From Trileptium ribeirensis (Eukaryota; Nematoda; Enoplea; Enoplida; Thoracostomopsidae), in NCBI GenBank assembly GCA_030248225.1, contig JASANE010016002.1, positions 1 to 64,000 on the forward strand: a stretch of 64,000 bases of DNA, in the 5' to 3' direction. The notes under the pieces were generated by a model that searched no databases, was not told the DNA's origin, and saw only the letters and a program-made list of their open reading frames with translations. The position numbers and the translations under genes were made by a program. Of this stretch, positions 24,711-34,860 are shown in pieces. Every line of letters starts with the position of its first letter. Position 1 is the first letter of the stretch.

Positions 24711-24868
24711 GTACGAGTCAAAATGACTCTCGCTTGCTCGAGACTCGCTGGAAATAAATTTGTTCTAAAATAGAATTTACTATTATTATTTTAATTAGTT
24801 TCTAAATCTCAAGAGATCGACTCGCTCTCTCAAAATGCGACAACAATTTCTGGCACCTACAGTAGTAT
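24711..24868. mobile_element. Tc1-like MITE, family A
   Basis: GTACGAGTCAAAATGACTCT, CTCGCTTGCTCGAGACTCGC, core TTTGTTCTAAAATAGAATTT, right CAACAATTTCTGGCACCTAC. Ends eroded. Confidence 0.75.
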
Positions 24869-25066
24869 TTACTTTATTGTTTTTCGACTCCGTGGACTAA
24901 CATTTGTGCGCTATTAGCCAAAAGTATTTTGGTTGGCGTGATGGATATTCGTAGCCTTTAAGTAGACCGATACGACGGGCAGAGTTTTGCTCAATCTGTG
25001 AGTTTTGTTGGATTTCTGAATTGCCCTGTTCATGGTGCATAGGTATGTAAGTACATATGCATAATA

Positions 25067-25180
25067 CAGTACGCACAAAAATGACCGTCGGATTTCGAGC
25101 GAACGAATTCGAAACTATTTTAAAGTACTAATAAATTATATTTTTAGAACAAAATTATTTCGAGCGAGTTGCGAGCCAGC
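25067..25180. mobile_element. Tc1-like MITE, family A, cut by another element
   Basis: CAGTACGCACAAAAATGACC, GTCGGATTTCGAGCGA, then GAACAAAATTATTTCGAGCG before breaking into the G-run element at 25181. TA precedes it. Confidence 0.75.
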
Positions 25181-26206
25181 TTCAGGCAGATCCTTAGGCC
25201 TTGTAAAAATTGGCACCCGATATGTGTTAAGTCGGGGGGGGAAGGCGTGAAACTTTAACTACTTCTAGAGATTCTAGATTTGGTTTTACGGCTTTATAAG
25301 ATTCGGCGAACATCTTAGCTCGTTTGGTAAGCGTTTCGACTTTACATACCAAGGACAATGCGCGCAATAGATGTGCGGGCAGGCATAAGGGTTCCCAAGC
25401 TGCCCAGTTAATTATCATGTTGCAATCATGATGAACTTATATAATTAATAATGGTTCTTGTGACCTTCGGTTTCGTTTATTATACCTGCGGTCGGGGGTG
25501 GGGCTACATGTTCATTAAAAAATTTTAATACATGGGTCGATTCTAGTGGGGCGTTATTATGTTTCTATTCGCCTAATGTAACACTGTATTCAAAATTTGG
25601 CTTTTTTAAACTTAATTTTCGTACGTGTGGGGTAATCTACATTTTTCATGCCCCATTTTTGGCACTTTATGACCTCAACCTCATAATCAAACAACACATG
25701 GACAGACGCTGACATATTTTTTCAATAACACCTGTACTGATTATGATTATCGTTATATAGCATTTTTGGCGCTAGAGCACTTTGACGTTATTTAGCAGCG
25801 CATGCAAGCTGCCAGATTTGACCTAGGTCGGGGGCTACATGTGACGAAAAAACTTTCGGAAGCTTAACGTCAGCTTCACAGTATATGATTACTATCAAGT
25901 TTTTGCGGAAAAATTAGCAATACCAAAGGATCACAGTGAGATGAATAACACACATATGTATCACGTGCTAGCGATACGGCGAACATTTATAGTGGGACAT
26001 GCGTTTTTGGCTTTATTTGGTCAATCCGGTTTGTGGGCCTCTAGCTCCTGCTATGTTGTGGGTCCACCATACCTCATGATGACCGTCTTACAGCCTATTA
26101 CTACACCTCACAGCGACATTAAATTCCCTTCCAAAAGACTGGTGGTACGGGCCAAAAAGTGGCGATATAGCCCCCAACGAAATTACATGGTTTCGTGAAA
26201 TGACCC
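25181..26206 (+). mobile_element. G-run TIR element, 5'-truncated copy
   Basis: Colinear with about 29379-30444 (shared GGCAGATCCTTAGGCCTTGT, ATAGATGTGCGGGCAGGC, AAATTAGCAA, AAAAGACTGGTGGTA). Ends ATTACATGGTTTCGTGAAATGACCC. The first ~460 bp are missing. Several GGTCGGGGG(n)CTACAT motifs are present. Confidence 0.9.
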
Positions 26207-26238
26207 TTATATATTTAATTTATTTTGGTAGAGGAATA

Positions 26239-26446
26239 CACTACTCGCCAAAAATGACCGTCGCATTTCGAGCGAGTTGCGAGCGAGCGACAGTCATTTT
26301 TGGCGGGTACCAGTACTCGCCAAAAATGACTGTCGCTCGCTCGCGACTCGCTCGACATTCACTCGAGACTCGCTCGCGACTCGCTCGAAATAAATTTTTG
26401 TTCTAAAAATAGAATTTTGTTCTATAGTCATTTGTGGCTGATACTG
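26239..26446. mobile_element. Two abutting Tc1-like MITEs, family A
   Basis: A very short palindromic copy (26239-26310: CACTACTCGCCAAAAATGAC ... GTCATTTTTGGCGGGTAC) directly followed by a second (26311: CAGTACTCGCCAAAAATGAC) that ends ATACTG at 26446 before TA and lacks most of its right half. Confidence 0.8.
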
Positions 26447-26613
26447 TATGTGTTTCAACTGATTTCTCTCTAATAGGAACTACATTATTAATATGAAGAC
26501 ATTCGGATTCGAGAATAATTATAACCAGATATTGTCTAAATCATAACCTTTTATCGTCATTTACATTGACATCGCTGGAGCTACACTCAATTTTCTGAAA
26601 CATACGCATAATA

Positions 26614-26984
26614 CTGGCCTCTCCACAGTCCTCCGAAAAGTGGGGGGAGGGAACTTCGGGGGTCCCCCATGTTCATTCTCGGGGGAAAATTAAAAGTGGG
26701 GGGGATAAATTTTGCTTAAAAATACTAAATTCCTTATTTTCGTGCATTTTTACAACCGTGAATGTATTTTCAAGCTAAAAACGACATTTTAGCATTATAG
26801 ATAGTGGTAATTAATGTTTAAAAAACAATACAAACAAAAACATAAATTTTTAGACATAAAAATTTTTGGAATTAGTTGAACATGGGGGTTTTGGCCGAGT
26901 GGGGGGGCGGACATGGGGAGAAATCTCACGAACATGGGGGATTTGGAAAGTGGGTGTCCCCAACCCCCACTGTGGACAGACCAG
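26614..26984 (+). mobile_element. TIR element family F, complete copy
   Basis: CTGGCCTCTCCACAGTCCTC at the left and CCCACTGTGGACAGACCAG at the right. TAATA flanks both ends (26609-26613, 26985-26989), a possible 5-bp target duplication. Interior: CATGTTCATTCTCGGGGG and its partner CTCACGAACATGGGGG. Non-coding, 371 bp. Confidence 0.85.
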
Positions 26985-27038
26985 TAATATACTAAGGATA
27001 GGTGACAAATTATGGAAAATGTGTCGACGGGCGTGACT

Positions 27039-27900
27039 TAACCGCTATTTTTATTTTATTTTAGACGATGATCGTTTTTATTTTATTTGATACGATGATT
27101 GTTTTTATTTGATTTTAGACAATGGTCATTTTTATTTTATTTGAGATGATGACCATATTTATTTGATATCAGACGATGACCATTTTGATTTTATTTGATA
27201 CGATGATAGTTTTTATATGATTTTAGACGATAATAATTTTTATTTGATTTCAGACGATGATCATTTTTATTTTATTTTAGCCGATGATCGTTATTATTTG
27301 ATTTTAGACGATGATCATTTTTATTTTGTTTGAGACGATGATCATTTTTATTTAGTTTTAGACGATGATCAATTTAATTTTATTCAGGCGATGATCGTTT
27401 TTATTTGATTTTAGACGATGATCATTTTTATTTTGTATGAGACGATAATCATTTTTATTTGATTTTAGACGATGATCATTTTCATTTTATTTTAAACGAT
27501 GATCGTTTTTATTTTATTTTAGACGATGACCATTATGTTGTTTGAGACAATCATTACTTTTATTTAATTTTAGAGGATGATCATTTTTATTTTATTTGAA
27601 ACGATGATCGTTTTTATTTGATTTTAGACGATGATGATTTTTATTTGATTTCAGACTGTGATAATTTTTATTTGATTTTAGACGATGATCGTTATTATTT
27701 GATTTTAGACGATCATCATTTTTATTTTGTTTGAGCGATGATCATTTTTATTTTAGACAATGATCATTTCAATTTTATTTTAGGCGATGATCGTTTTTAT
27801 TTGATTCTAGACGATGATCATTTTTATTTTATTTGAGACGATGATCATTTTTATTTTATTTGAGCCGATGATCATTTTTATTTTATTTTAGACGATGATG
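27039..27900 (+). repeat. ~27-bp minisatellite of 3' splice sites abutting a tomosyn exon
   Basis: About 32 units of the form TTTTTATTTTATTTTAG then ACGATGATCA, alternating loosely with TTTGAGACG variants. The last unit's TTTTAG at 27886-27891 is the acceptor of the exon at 27892, whose first bases are ACGATGATGA. Roughly half the units carry TTAG, CTAG or TCAG in the right place to act as acceptors. Confidence 0.95.
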
Positions 27901-28022
27901 AACTGTTCGGCGTGCAACGAATCGAATTTTGTGCTGAGTCGCGTCTCGTGGCAATGTCGGGTGCAGCTGGTCATGTTCTGTTGTGCCGCTTTTCGAAGAT
28001 TGAAACCAGCGATAGCATATCG
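27892..28022 (+). CDS. STXBP5: Tomosyn exon, WD40 blade (VQRIEFCAESRLVAMSG)
   Basis: Acceptor ATTTTAG ends at 27891, donor GTACTA begins at 28023, length 131 nt (phase 1 to 0). With the G carried from 24498 it reads D-D-D-E-L-F-G-V-Q-R-I, then CAESRLVAMSGAAGHVLLCRFSK. Tomosyns have DP.AIQ..SWCPESR, a G-x-S/A-AHV hydrophobic strand and YRFSK at this position, so the fold strand order is conserved. The acceptor region is remarkable: the T-rich tract plus TTTTAG plus ACGATGAT is the last unit of a ~32-copy minisatellite occupying the preceding 0.85 kb. Only the last copy keeps the frame; any upstream copy tested runs into TGA within about nine codons. Both phases fit the neighbours. Confidence 0.9.
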
Positions 28023-28139
28023 GTACTAGTTACAAATTTTTTTAAAACTACTGTTTCTTGATAGTATTATTAGTGACGGAATGTATTAATGAAGTAACCT
28101 TTTAGGGTATATTATCTCCGCCTGCTTGGGAGCTGGGGT

Positions 28140-28790
28140 GAAATAACACTATGTTTTAGGCTAAATTTTGACAATTTTTGGTGTTATCGTTTGTATAGTG
28201 TATGTAAGTAATGCACCAGTAAACTTAACTTGCGCCCATCGACTATCCTATTTTATAATAGCCGATAGCGAATCGCAAACTTCTGTTGCGAAACAAATGC
28301 GAAAATTTCATCAGTTTTCGATAACAGAAAGTAGGCGAAATAAGAAACAAGCACCAAAAATTACACCTTGTGTTCTAACAGATTTTGACGATTTTGAATT
28401 TGCAGTGAAAATTGTTATCTAATGCCTTTCAGCTTTTTATTTGTATTTGTCACTGTTCGTTAACAAATTTAACGTAATAGTGACGTCACAAATTAATCGG
28501 TCCCTTGGTTTAGCTTGCAGTGTTCGCGAACAAAGCCAGCGAATCCAAATCCGATAGATTTTCGTTCGCAAAAAATCGGTAATTTTCATTGAATTTTCCA
28601 CACAAATAAACCGGATTACTATCGCAGAGCTGTGTGTTCGCGAACAGTTTTGCGCCGGATTAGGGTTTATCAGAAAACGTTCGGTAACAGAATTTTAACC
28701 GAAATAGCAAAATAATATTGTTGATAGGCGTGGGTTAAGTTTACTGTCGCATAAACCGATTTAGCCTAAATTTTCACTGTAGATTATGAC
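28140..28790. mobile_element. Foldback element, ~0.65 kb
   Basis: TTTTAGGCTAAATTTTGACA at 28154 is mirrored by GATTTAGCCTAAATTTTCAC at 28769, and further in AGTAAACTTAACTTGCGCC (28216) is mirrored by GGCGTGGGTTAAGTTTACTG (28727). The interior has CGTTCGCAAAAAATCGG-type words. An 84-codon frame inside is not convincing. Confidence 0.7.
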
Positions 28791-28815
28791 CTTAGTTGGC
28801 TTACATTTGGAATCA

Positions 28816-30540
28816 CAGTACCAGCCAAAAATGACTGTCGCTCGATCGCGACTCGCTTGACACTCGCTCGCGACTCGCTCGAAATAAATTTTTTCTAAAA
28901 ACACTATTTACTATTAGGGTCATTTCACAAAACCATGTACTTTTGAAACACCACTTTTTGAAGCCAAAATGAAACGTTTTCCAATGTACAGTGTCTAGTC
29001 CCCTTACGATGTTAAAACCCTGAATTTTTCGAATATCGATGTCTCTATGCAAAACGAGCTACCTGCTACAGGGGTTGGAAAGGGCCTCCCTGTGGGTCAA
29101 ATTTTAATCCGAATTAAGTCATTATTCTGTAGGTTGACGGAGTGACACGCGAACCATAGTCTGTTTTTTATGCTAGTCGGACCAAAATGGTCCTCGTCAA
29201 GCCATTTGGAGCACTTGCGACCTATTGATGCTGTTAGGGCATTGTTGGGGTAAAAAATCGACCAATTTAGAACAAGCCTGTCGCAGAAGTTTTTCTAGCG
29301 CAACGGAGACAGCACCTACAGATACCATATTATGCTCACAAACCAACCATGAGCGGAGGACATCCGAGAAAAAATTTCAGGCAGATCCTTAGGCCTTGTA
29401 AAAATTGGCACCCCGGTAGGTGTTGAGTCGGGGGGGGTACACCTCAGGTCGGGGGGGGGGCTAGAGCTTCCTACAACATGCAACGCGCCAAACTTTAGCT
29501 ACTTCTATACATTCTAGATGAAAGCTGGTGTAAAACAAATACAATTGATCCATGACTAGCTTACATTTAAGTGCTTATACCGGGGACAATGCGTGTAATA
29601 GATGTGCGGGCAGGCAGAAGGGTTCCCTAGCTGCCCAGTTAACAGCACGGCCCCATATCATAGTGCAGTGATGATGAACTTATACACTAATATGATTCTT
29701 GCGACCTTCGATTACTTTTATTATACATGTGGTCGGGGGGGGCTACATTTTCATTAAAAATTTTTAATAGATGGGTCGATTCTAGTGGGGCTTTACTATG
29801 TTTATATCCGGCCTATTGTAAGACTGTATGCTAAATTTGGCTTTTTTAAATTTAAGTTTGGTCAGGTCGGGGGGGGGGCTACATTTTGCATACCCCATTT
29901 TTGGCATTTTATGACCTTCGACCTCATAATGAAATAACACATGGACACACGCTGATATTCTTTTTTCAGTGACACCTGTACTGATTACGATTACCGTTAT
30001 ATAGCATTTTTGGCGCTAGTGCACTTTGACGTTATTTACCAGCGTCTGAAAGCTGCCAGATTTGACCTTGGTCGGGGGGTCTGCATGTCACGAAAAAAAT
30101 TTTCGGAAGCTTGACGTCAGCTTCAGTGTCGATGCTTACTCCCAAGTTTTTCCGGAAAAATTAGCAAATACCAATGGATCACAGTGAAGTGAAAAACACA
30201 CATATGTATCACCGATACGACGAACGTTTATATTGGGACATGTGTTTTTGGCTTCATTTGGCCAACTCGGGTTGAGGGCCTCTGGCTCCTCCTATGTTTG
30301 GGGTACAGAGGTCCACCATGCCGCATTATGATCGTCGGACATGCTATTACTACACCTCACAGCGACATTAAATTTCCTTCGAAAAGACTGGTGGTATGGG
30401 CCAAAAAGTGCCGACTAAAATGACATGGTTTCGTGAAATGATCCATTAATTAAAATTGTTTCGAAATCTCGAGCTTGCCACTCGCTCGCGGCTCGCTCGA
30501 GACTCACACGAAATGCGACGGTCATTTCTGGCCAGTACTG
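28816..30540. mobile_element. Tc1-like MITE, family A, split by a nested insertion
   Basis: Left half 28816-28916 (CAGTACCAGCCAAAAATGAC ... TTTACTATTA), right half 30445-30540 (ATTAATTAAAATTG ... GTCATTTCTGGCCAGTACTG) followed by TA. Removing the insert and one ATTA restores the family's core. Confidence 0.9.
28917..30444 (+). mobile_element. G-run TIR element, complete 1,528-bp copy
   Basis: Left GGGTCATTTCACAAAACC and right GGTTTCGTGAAATGATCC are 18-of-22-type imperfect TIRs (extended with ATGT/ACAT). ATTA is present on both sides (28913-28916, 30445-30448), a 4-bp target duplication. No long ORF; internal GGTCGGGGGGG runs recur five times. Non-autonomous; superfamily not assignable. Confidence 0.88.
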
Positions 30541-31030
30541 TAATGTCACTGATAAACGCTTATACAAGGAAAGAAACCTGGGAGCTTAAAATATCAGTGT
30601 CAAATCTAAGCAAAATTTGTTGCGTCTTTTCGGGTATAGCACCGAGTCGCAACTGATCGTAGTATATGCATAGTTTTATATACCATTGGAACCGCATAAA
30701 CGAGTTATGTCGAATTGCATCAAAACTAACCTAATAAGGAGTTTGCCCGTGTTAGTGAATATCTAAGCCTTAGGTCACGCCGTTAACTCATGAATCCTAC
30801 AAATTTTGGCACAGTCCTAGTCAGCTTCATAATGCGATTCGAATGGTATCTAACATTCAGTAGACAATTTTCGACGCCAAGAATAACCATAAAAATCCTA
30901 AAATATTTTGCCATATATGGCTGTAATGGAGTGTTTTTAAATAAGTCTCACCTGTCTAATAACTCTACTGGGCGTGGAGCAAAATTTACGACTTTTTTTC
31001 GTAATGATAATTTTCGGGCTGGAGGTGTAT
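30541..31030. other. Tomosyn intron, nothing seen
   Basis: AT-rich; short frames only. Confidence 0.4.
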
Positions 31031-31039
31031 AAATAAACT

Positions 31040-31232
31040 ACAACAGTTTTTAGTGTTACAACATGTTAAACCATGATCGGATTTGGCACATGTTCACACG
31101 GGGAGAGTAATATGCCTTATAGGGGAAAGACCTCGCGGAGGAATATCAATCGACACCGGAGCCAGGGATCGAATCTAGAGTTGAACGGGTGAACGTGACG
31201 CAAGCAAGCCACTGAGCTATTTAGGAATTGTT
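31040..31232 (-). repeat. tRNA-derived SINE-like sequence
   Basis: On the minus strand a perfect RNA polymerase III A box TAGCTCAGTGG (31219-31209) is followed 33 nt later by a B box GATTCGATCCC (31175-31165), the spacing of a tRNA. No acceptor stem can be paired around them, and a non-tRNA body (CTCCGCGAGGTCTTTCCCC, GGCATATTACTCTCCCCGTG) follows, as in SINEs. The 3' end is uncertain. Confidence 0.6.
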
Positions 31233-31489
31233 GCAGGGTTCCTTTAGGAATCTCGCAAAGTCAGTGAATAACAACGAACGTGCAGACATTATGCGACAAC
31301 TCGGTTAACACAACAGTTCACTGTGTGAACGTTACCTGTTTATGGACAGTGAGCGTTAATGGGTTAAAGTAATTTATATAAGCAAAATTAAATTAATGCT
31401 ACAAACCCTACGGTCTCAGCGCACGATCTAGTATCGAGATAATGAGTAAAAATATTACTTTGGTTTATCTTATACTTTAATATCTTTAG

Positions 31490-31708
31490 AGCGTCTATTG
31501 TCCAATTGAGTCGTGCTTTTGCGAAGAAGGGAGTGTTGTGGGAAGCGCCAGCAGTACTAAAAATGTCGCAAGCTGTGGCGGTGCGGCAAGCGGTGCTTCG
31601 TCGTTTGATTCTGCAGCCGGTGCCGGGACTAGTTCTTCGAAACAATGCCCACTACAACGACAAACATCCATCGGAAGCAATGATAGCATTGTTGATGCTA
31701 AGTATCGA
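31490..31708 (+). CDS. STXBP5: Tomosyn exon, Ser/Gly-rich loop
   Basis: Acceptor ATCTTTAG ends at 31489 and donor GTAAGC begins at 31709. It has 73 whole codons, phase 0 to 0, no stop. The product starts SVYCPIESCFCEEGSVVG, continues as a Ser/Ala/Gly-rich stretch (SASS, AASGASSFDSAAGAGTSSS) and ends LQRQTSIGSNDSIVDAKYR. Between the blade on the previous exon and the GYQ.EL block on the next, tomosyns carry a poorly conserved, Ser-rich segment, so composition and place fit although sequence similarity is not informative. Phases match the exons on both sides exactly (28022 ends phase 0, 34045 starts phase 0), and this is the main support. RQTS is a possible basophilic-kinase site (inference). 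The exon is GC-richer than its flanks. Confidence 0.8.
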
Positions 31709-31871
31709 GTAAGCTAAGCTTGAGTTTTTACAAGGTTATAACGTTGTATATAAACGTAGTTATCTTAAGTGTTTTCGCTGGTTTTAAGATTAATATCGTG
31801 GAAAAGTACAGTCGTGGACAAAATTAACTGCAGCACAGGCCCTCGTAGTCGAGGGCACATGCGCTCAAATA

Positions 31872-33834
31872 CAGTACTCGTGACGACAAGTCACCGTTGC
31901 TTCAATGTTCGCTCGCTCCTCGCTCAATGTTCGCTCGCTCCTCGCTCAATGTTCGTTCGCTCCTCGCTCAATGTTCGTTCGCTCCTCGCTCAATGTTCGT
32001 TCGCTCCTCGCTCAATGTTCGTTCGCTCCTCGCTCAATGTTCGTTCGCTCCTCGCTCGATGTTCGCTGCTCGCTCGATGTTCGCTCGCTGCTTGCTCGTT
32101 GCGCTCTCGATGTTCGCTCGCTCCTCGCTCAATGTTCGCTCGCTCGATGTTCGCTCGCTACTCGCTCAATGTTCGCTCGCTACTCGCTCAATGTTCGCTC
32201 GCTACTCGCTCAATATTCGATCGCTGCTTGCTCAATGTGCGCTCGATGTTCGCTCGCTGCGCGCTTGATGTTCGCTCGCTGCGCGCTCGATGTTCGCTCG
32301 CTGCGCGCTTGATGTTCGCTCGCTGCGCGCTCGATGTTCGCTCGCTGCGCGCTCGATGTTCGCTCGCTGCGCGCTCGATGTTCGCTCGCTGCGCGCTCGA
32401 TGTTCGCTCGCTGCGCGCTCGATGTTCGCTCGCTGCGCGCTCGATGTTCGCTCGCTGCGCGCTCGATGTTCGCTCGCTGCGCGCTCGATGTTCGCTCGCT
32501 GCGCGCTCAATGTTCGCTCGCTGCGCGCTCGATGTTCGCTCGCTGCGCGCTCAATGTTCGCTCGCTGCGCGCTCGATGTTCGCTCGCTGCGCGCTCGATG
32601 TTCGCTCGCTGCGCGCTCGATGTTCGCTCGCTGCGCGCTCGATGTTGGGTCGTTGCGCGCTCGATGTTCGCTCGTTGCGCGCTCGATGTTCGCTCGTTGC
32701 GCGCTCGATGTTCGCTCGTTGCGCGCTCGATGTTCGCTCGTTGTGCGCTCGATGTTCGCTCGTTGTGCGCTCGATGTTCGCTCGTTGTGCGCTCGATGTT
32801 CGCTCGTTGTGCGCTCGATGTTCGCTCGTTGTGCGCTCGATGTTCGCTCGTTGCGCGCTCGATTCTCGCTCGATGTTCGCTCCCTAGATGTTCGCTCCCT
32901 GGATGTTCGCTCGATGTTCGCTCCCTGGATGTTCGCTCGTTGCTCGCTCGATGTTCGCTCGTTGCTCGCTCGATGTTCGCTCGATGTTCGCTCGTTGCGC
33001 GCTCGATGTTCGCTCGTTGCGCGCTCGATGTTCGCTCGTTGCGCGCTCGATGTTCGCTCGTTGCGCGCTCGATGTTCGCTCGTTGCGCGCTCGATGTTCG
33101 CTCGTTGCGCGCTCGATGTTCGCTCGTTGCGCGCTCGATGTTCGCTCGCTGATCGGTCGTTGCTCGCTCGATGTTCGCGCCCTAGATGTTCGCTCCCTGG
33201 ATGTTCGCTCCCAGGATGTTCGCTCCCTGGATGTTCGCTCCCAGGATGTTCGCTCCCTGGATGTTCGCTCGATGTTTGCTCGTTGCTCGCTCGATGTTCG
33301 CTCGATGTTTGCTCGTTGTTCGCTCGATGCTCGCTCGATGTTCGCTCGTTGCTCGCTCGATGTTCGCTCGTTGCTCGCTCGATGTTCGCTCGTTGCTCGC
33401 TCGATGTTCGCTCGTTGCTCGCTCGATGTTCGCTCATTGCTCGCTCGATGATCGCTCGTTGCTCGCTCGATGTTCGCTCGTTGCTCGCTCGATGTTCGCT
33501 CGTTGCTCGCTCCATGTTCGCTCGATATTCGCTCGCTGCTCGGTCGTTGCGAGCTCGATGTTCGCTCGATGTTCGCTCGCTGCTCGCTCGCTGCTCGCTC
33601 GATGTTCGCTTTATGTGCGCTTGCTGCTTGCTCGATGTTCGCTCGCTGCTTGTTCGATGTGCGCTCGATCTTCGCTTGCTGCTTGAAACGATGCATGACA
33701 CTGCGCACTCGCTGCTCGAAACGTTTTATAACAATGCTCACTCGATATTAGCTCGATACTCGTTCGCTGTTCGAAACGTTTTATACCACTGTTCGCTTGC
33801 TCGAAAGGCAACGGTTATTTCTGTGCGCGTATTG
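31872..33834. mobile_element. Giant Tc1-like MITE with a 22-bp satellite interior
   Basis: Left CAGTACTCGTGACGACAAGT, right GGCAACGGTTATTTCTGTGC, GCGTATTG, with TA on both sides (31870-31871, 33835-33836). The interior (31905-33780) holds roughly 75-80 copies of a 22-bp unit combining TGTTCGCTCGC and TGCGCGCTCGA, with block-wise variants (CTCCTCGCTCA, GTTGCGCGC, GTTGTGCGC, CCCTGGATGTTCG). Because the unit lacks stops in any frame, ORFs of 372, 547 and 489 codons appear on both strands; these are artefacts. It lies in the tomosyn intron 31709-34044. Confidence 0.9.
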
Positions 33835-34044
33835 TATGTACTTTTTTGCACAAACGCACAAATTGTGCGTAAAAAAGGTAAATATTATTTTATTAAACGC
33901 TTTAGTTTGTGGATGTCACGGTTTTGTCTATGACTGTATTTGCAGTGTCAATTTGTTGATATTTTTTGTCTTGTGGGTTTGTTCCATTTTTTTAACCTGA
34001 GCCTCAGCCGAGTTTAATATTGTGAATCTTTTGTCCTGTTTTAG

Positions 34045-34193
34045 AGCCATCATTTGTATCCGGTGAAAGCCAAAAGCGGGTCTCACAAAAAGCTTGCCGG
34101 TTATCAAGCTGAGCTTGCTTGCTTCTTGCCATGGTTGAACAAAGACATGCCCGATGCTGTCAGTTCGCTTATGCTGAACAGCACATACGGCTT
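34045..34193 (+). CDS. STXBP5: Tomosyn exon, second propeller start (AGYQAEL, LPWLN, LNSTYGL)
   Basis: Acceptor CTGTTTTAG ends at 34044 and donor GTAAGA begins at 34194; length 149 nt, phase 0 to 2. The product reads SHHLYPVKAKSG, then KLAGYQAELACFLPWLNKD and SSLMLNSTYGL. Vertebrate tomosyns have P-GYQ-EL--QL-WV-GE-P--ITSLAVNSSYGL here, so the GYQ.EL, W, and LNSTYGL elements are clearly conserved. This is the first strand pair of the second beta-propeller. The last two bases TT begin the final Leu codon, completed by A from the next exon at 38257. The exon follows the 2-kb GC-rich satellite of the preceding intron by only about 210 bp. A small perfect hairpin lies 50 bp downstream of the donor. 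Confidence 0.93.
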
Positions 34194-34536
34194 GTAAGAA
34201 TGAGTGTTTAACTGGTTTTATTTTGTTGACGGAGGCAAGACGAGCCACCGAAGGTGGCGAGTCGCAGCCGGAGGCGTACATTTAACTTTATATATATCAA
34301 TATACTAGACGCAAAATTTCAATTTTCTCTGTGACTTTTTTTTTGTTTGTCACAGACAGGTCTGCAGGTTGAACGCCTGGGCCGATTTTAGAAATTTTTT
34401 TTCTTCGTGTTGCATATTCTCTTGCGGAGTGCCCTTTCATTGAGCACTTTTTTCTACGAAAATTGCTTTGTACTCAAAATTAAGCAAATGTTGCTCAAAC
34501 TTAGGGATTTTTGCCATTTTTTCAGCTTTTTCACCG
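34194..34536. other. Tomosyn intron start with small perfect hairpin
   Basis: GCCACC-GAA-GGTGGC at 34244-34258 in a locally GC-rich spot; the rest is AT-rich without exons. Confidence 0.5.
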
Positions 34537-34860
34537 CATCTCGACAACCGTTCGTGCTATTTCGGCGATTTTTTTACATAAAATGTATTTTCACGTTTTC
34601 TAAACAGCTGTATATAGCTGATTGACGTATTTCAACTCTTTCCTTAAAAATTAAGCAAATTCTCTTAAAATTGACTTAGGGAAACCTAAGTTCATCATAT
34701 CTCGACAACCGTTCGTGCTATCTCGATCATTTTTTGACATAACATGTACCTTCACGTTTTCTAAAAGACTGTATACGAGTGATCTACTTACCTTTATAAA
34801 TTCTCTTAAAATTAAGCAAAGTCTCTTAAAAATGAGTGAAAAATTATTAAGTGTGTTATA
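34537..34860. repeat. 159-bp tandem duplication (two copies)
   Basis: CATCTCGACAACCGTTCGTG at 34537 and ATATCTCGACAACCGTTCGT at 34696, each followed by TTTTCACGTTTTCTAAA and TCTTAAAATTAAGCAAA-type words. Confidence 0.85.

Noticed and set aside
28168..28422. 84-codon ORF
   Set aside because: It lies inside a foldback element and shows no motif.
31769..33933. Long ORFs (372 and 547 codons +, 489 and 285 codons -) encoding Arg/Ser/Leu- or Glu/Arg/Ser-rich repeats
   Set aside because: All are readings of the stop-free 22-bp satellite inside a MITE; they overlap on both strands in several frames and match no protein family.
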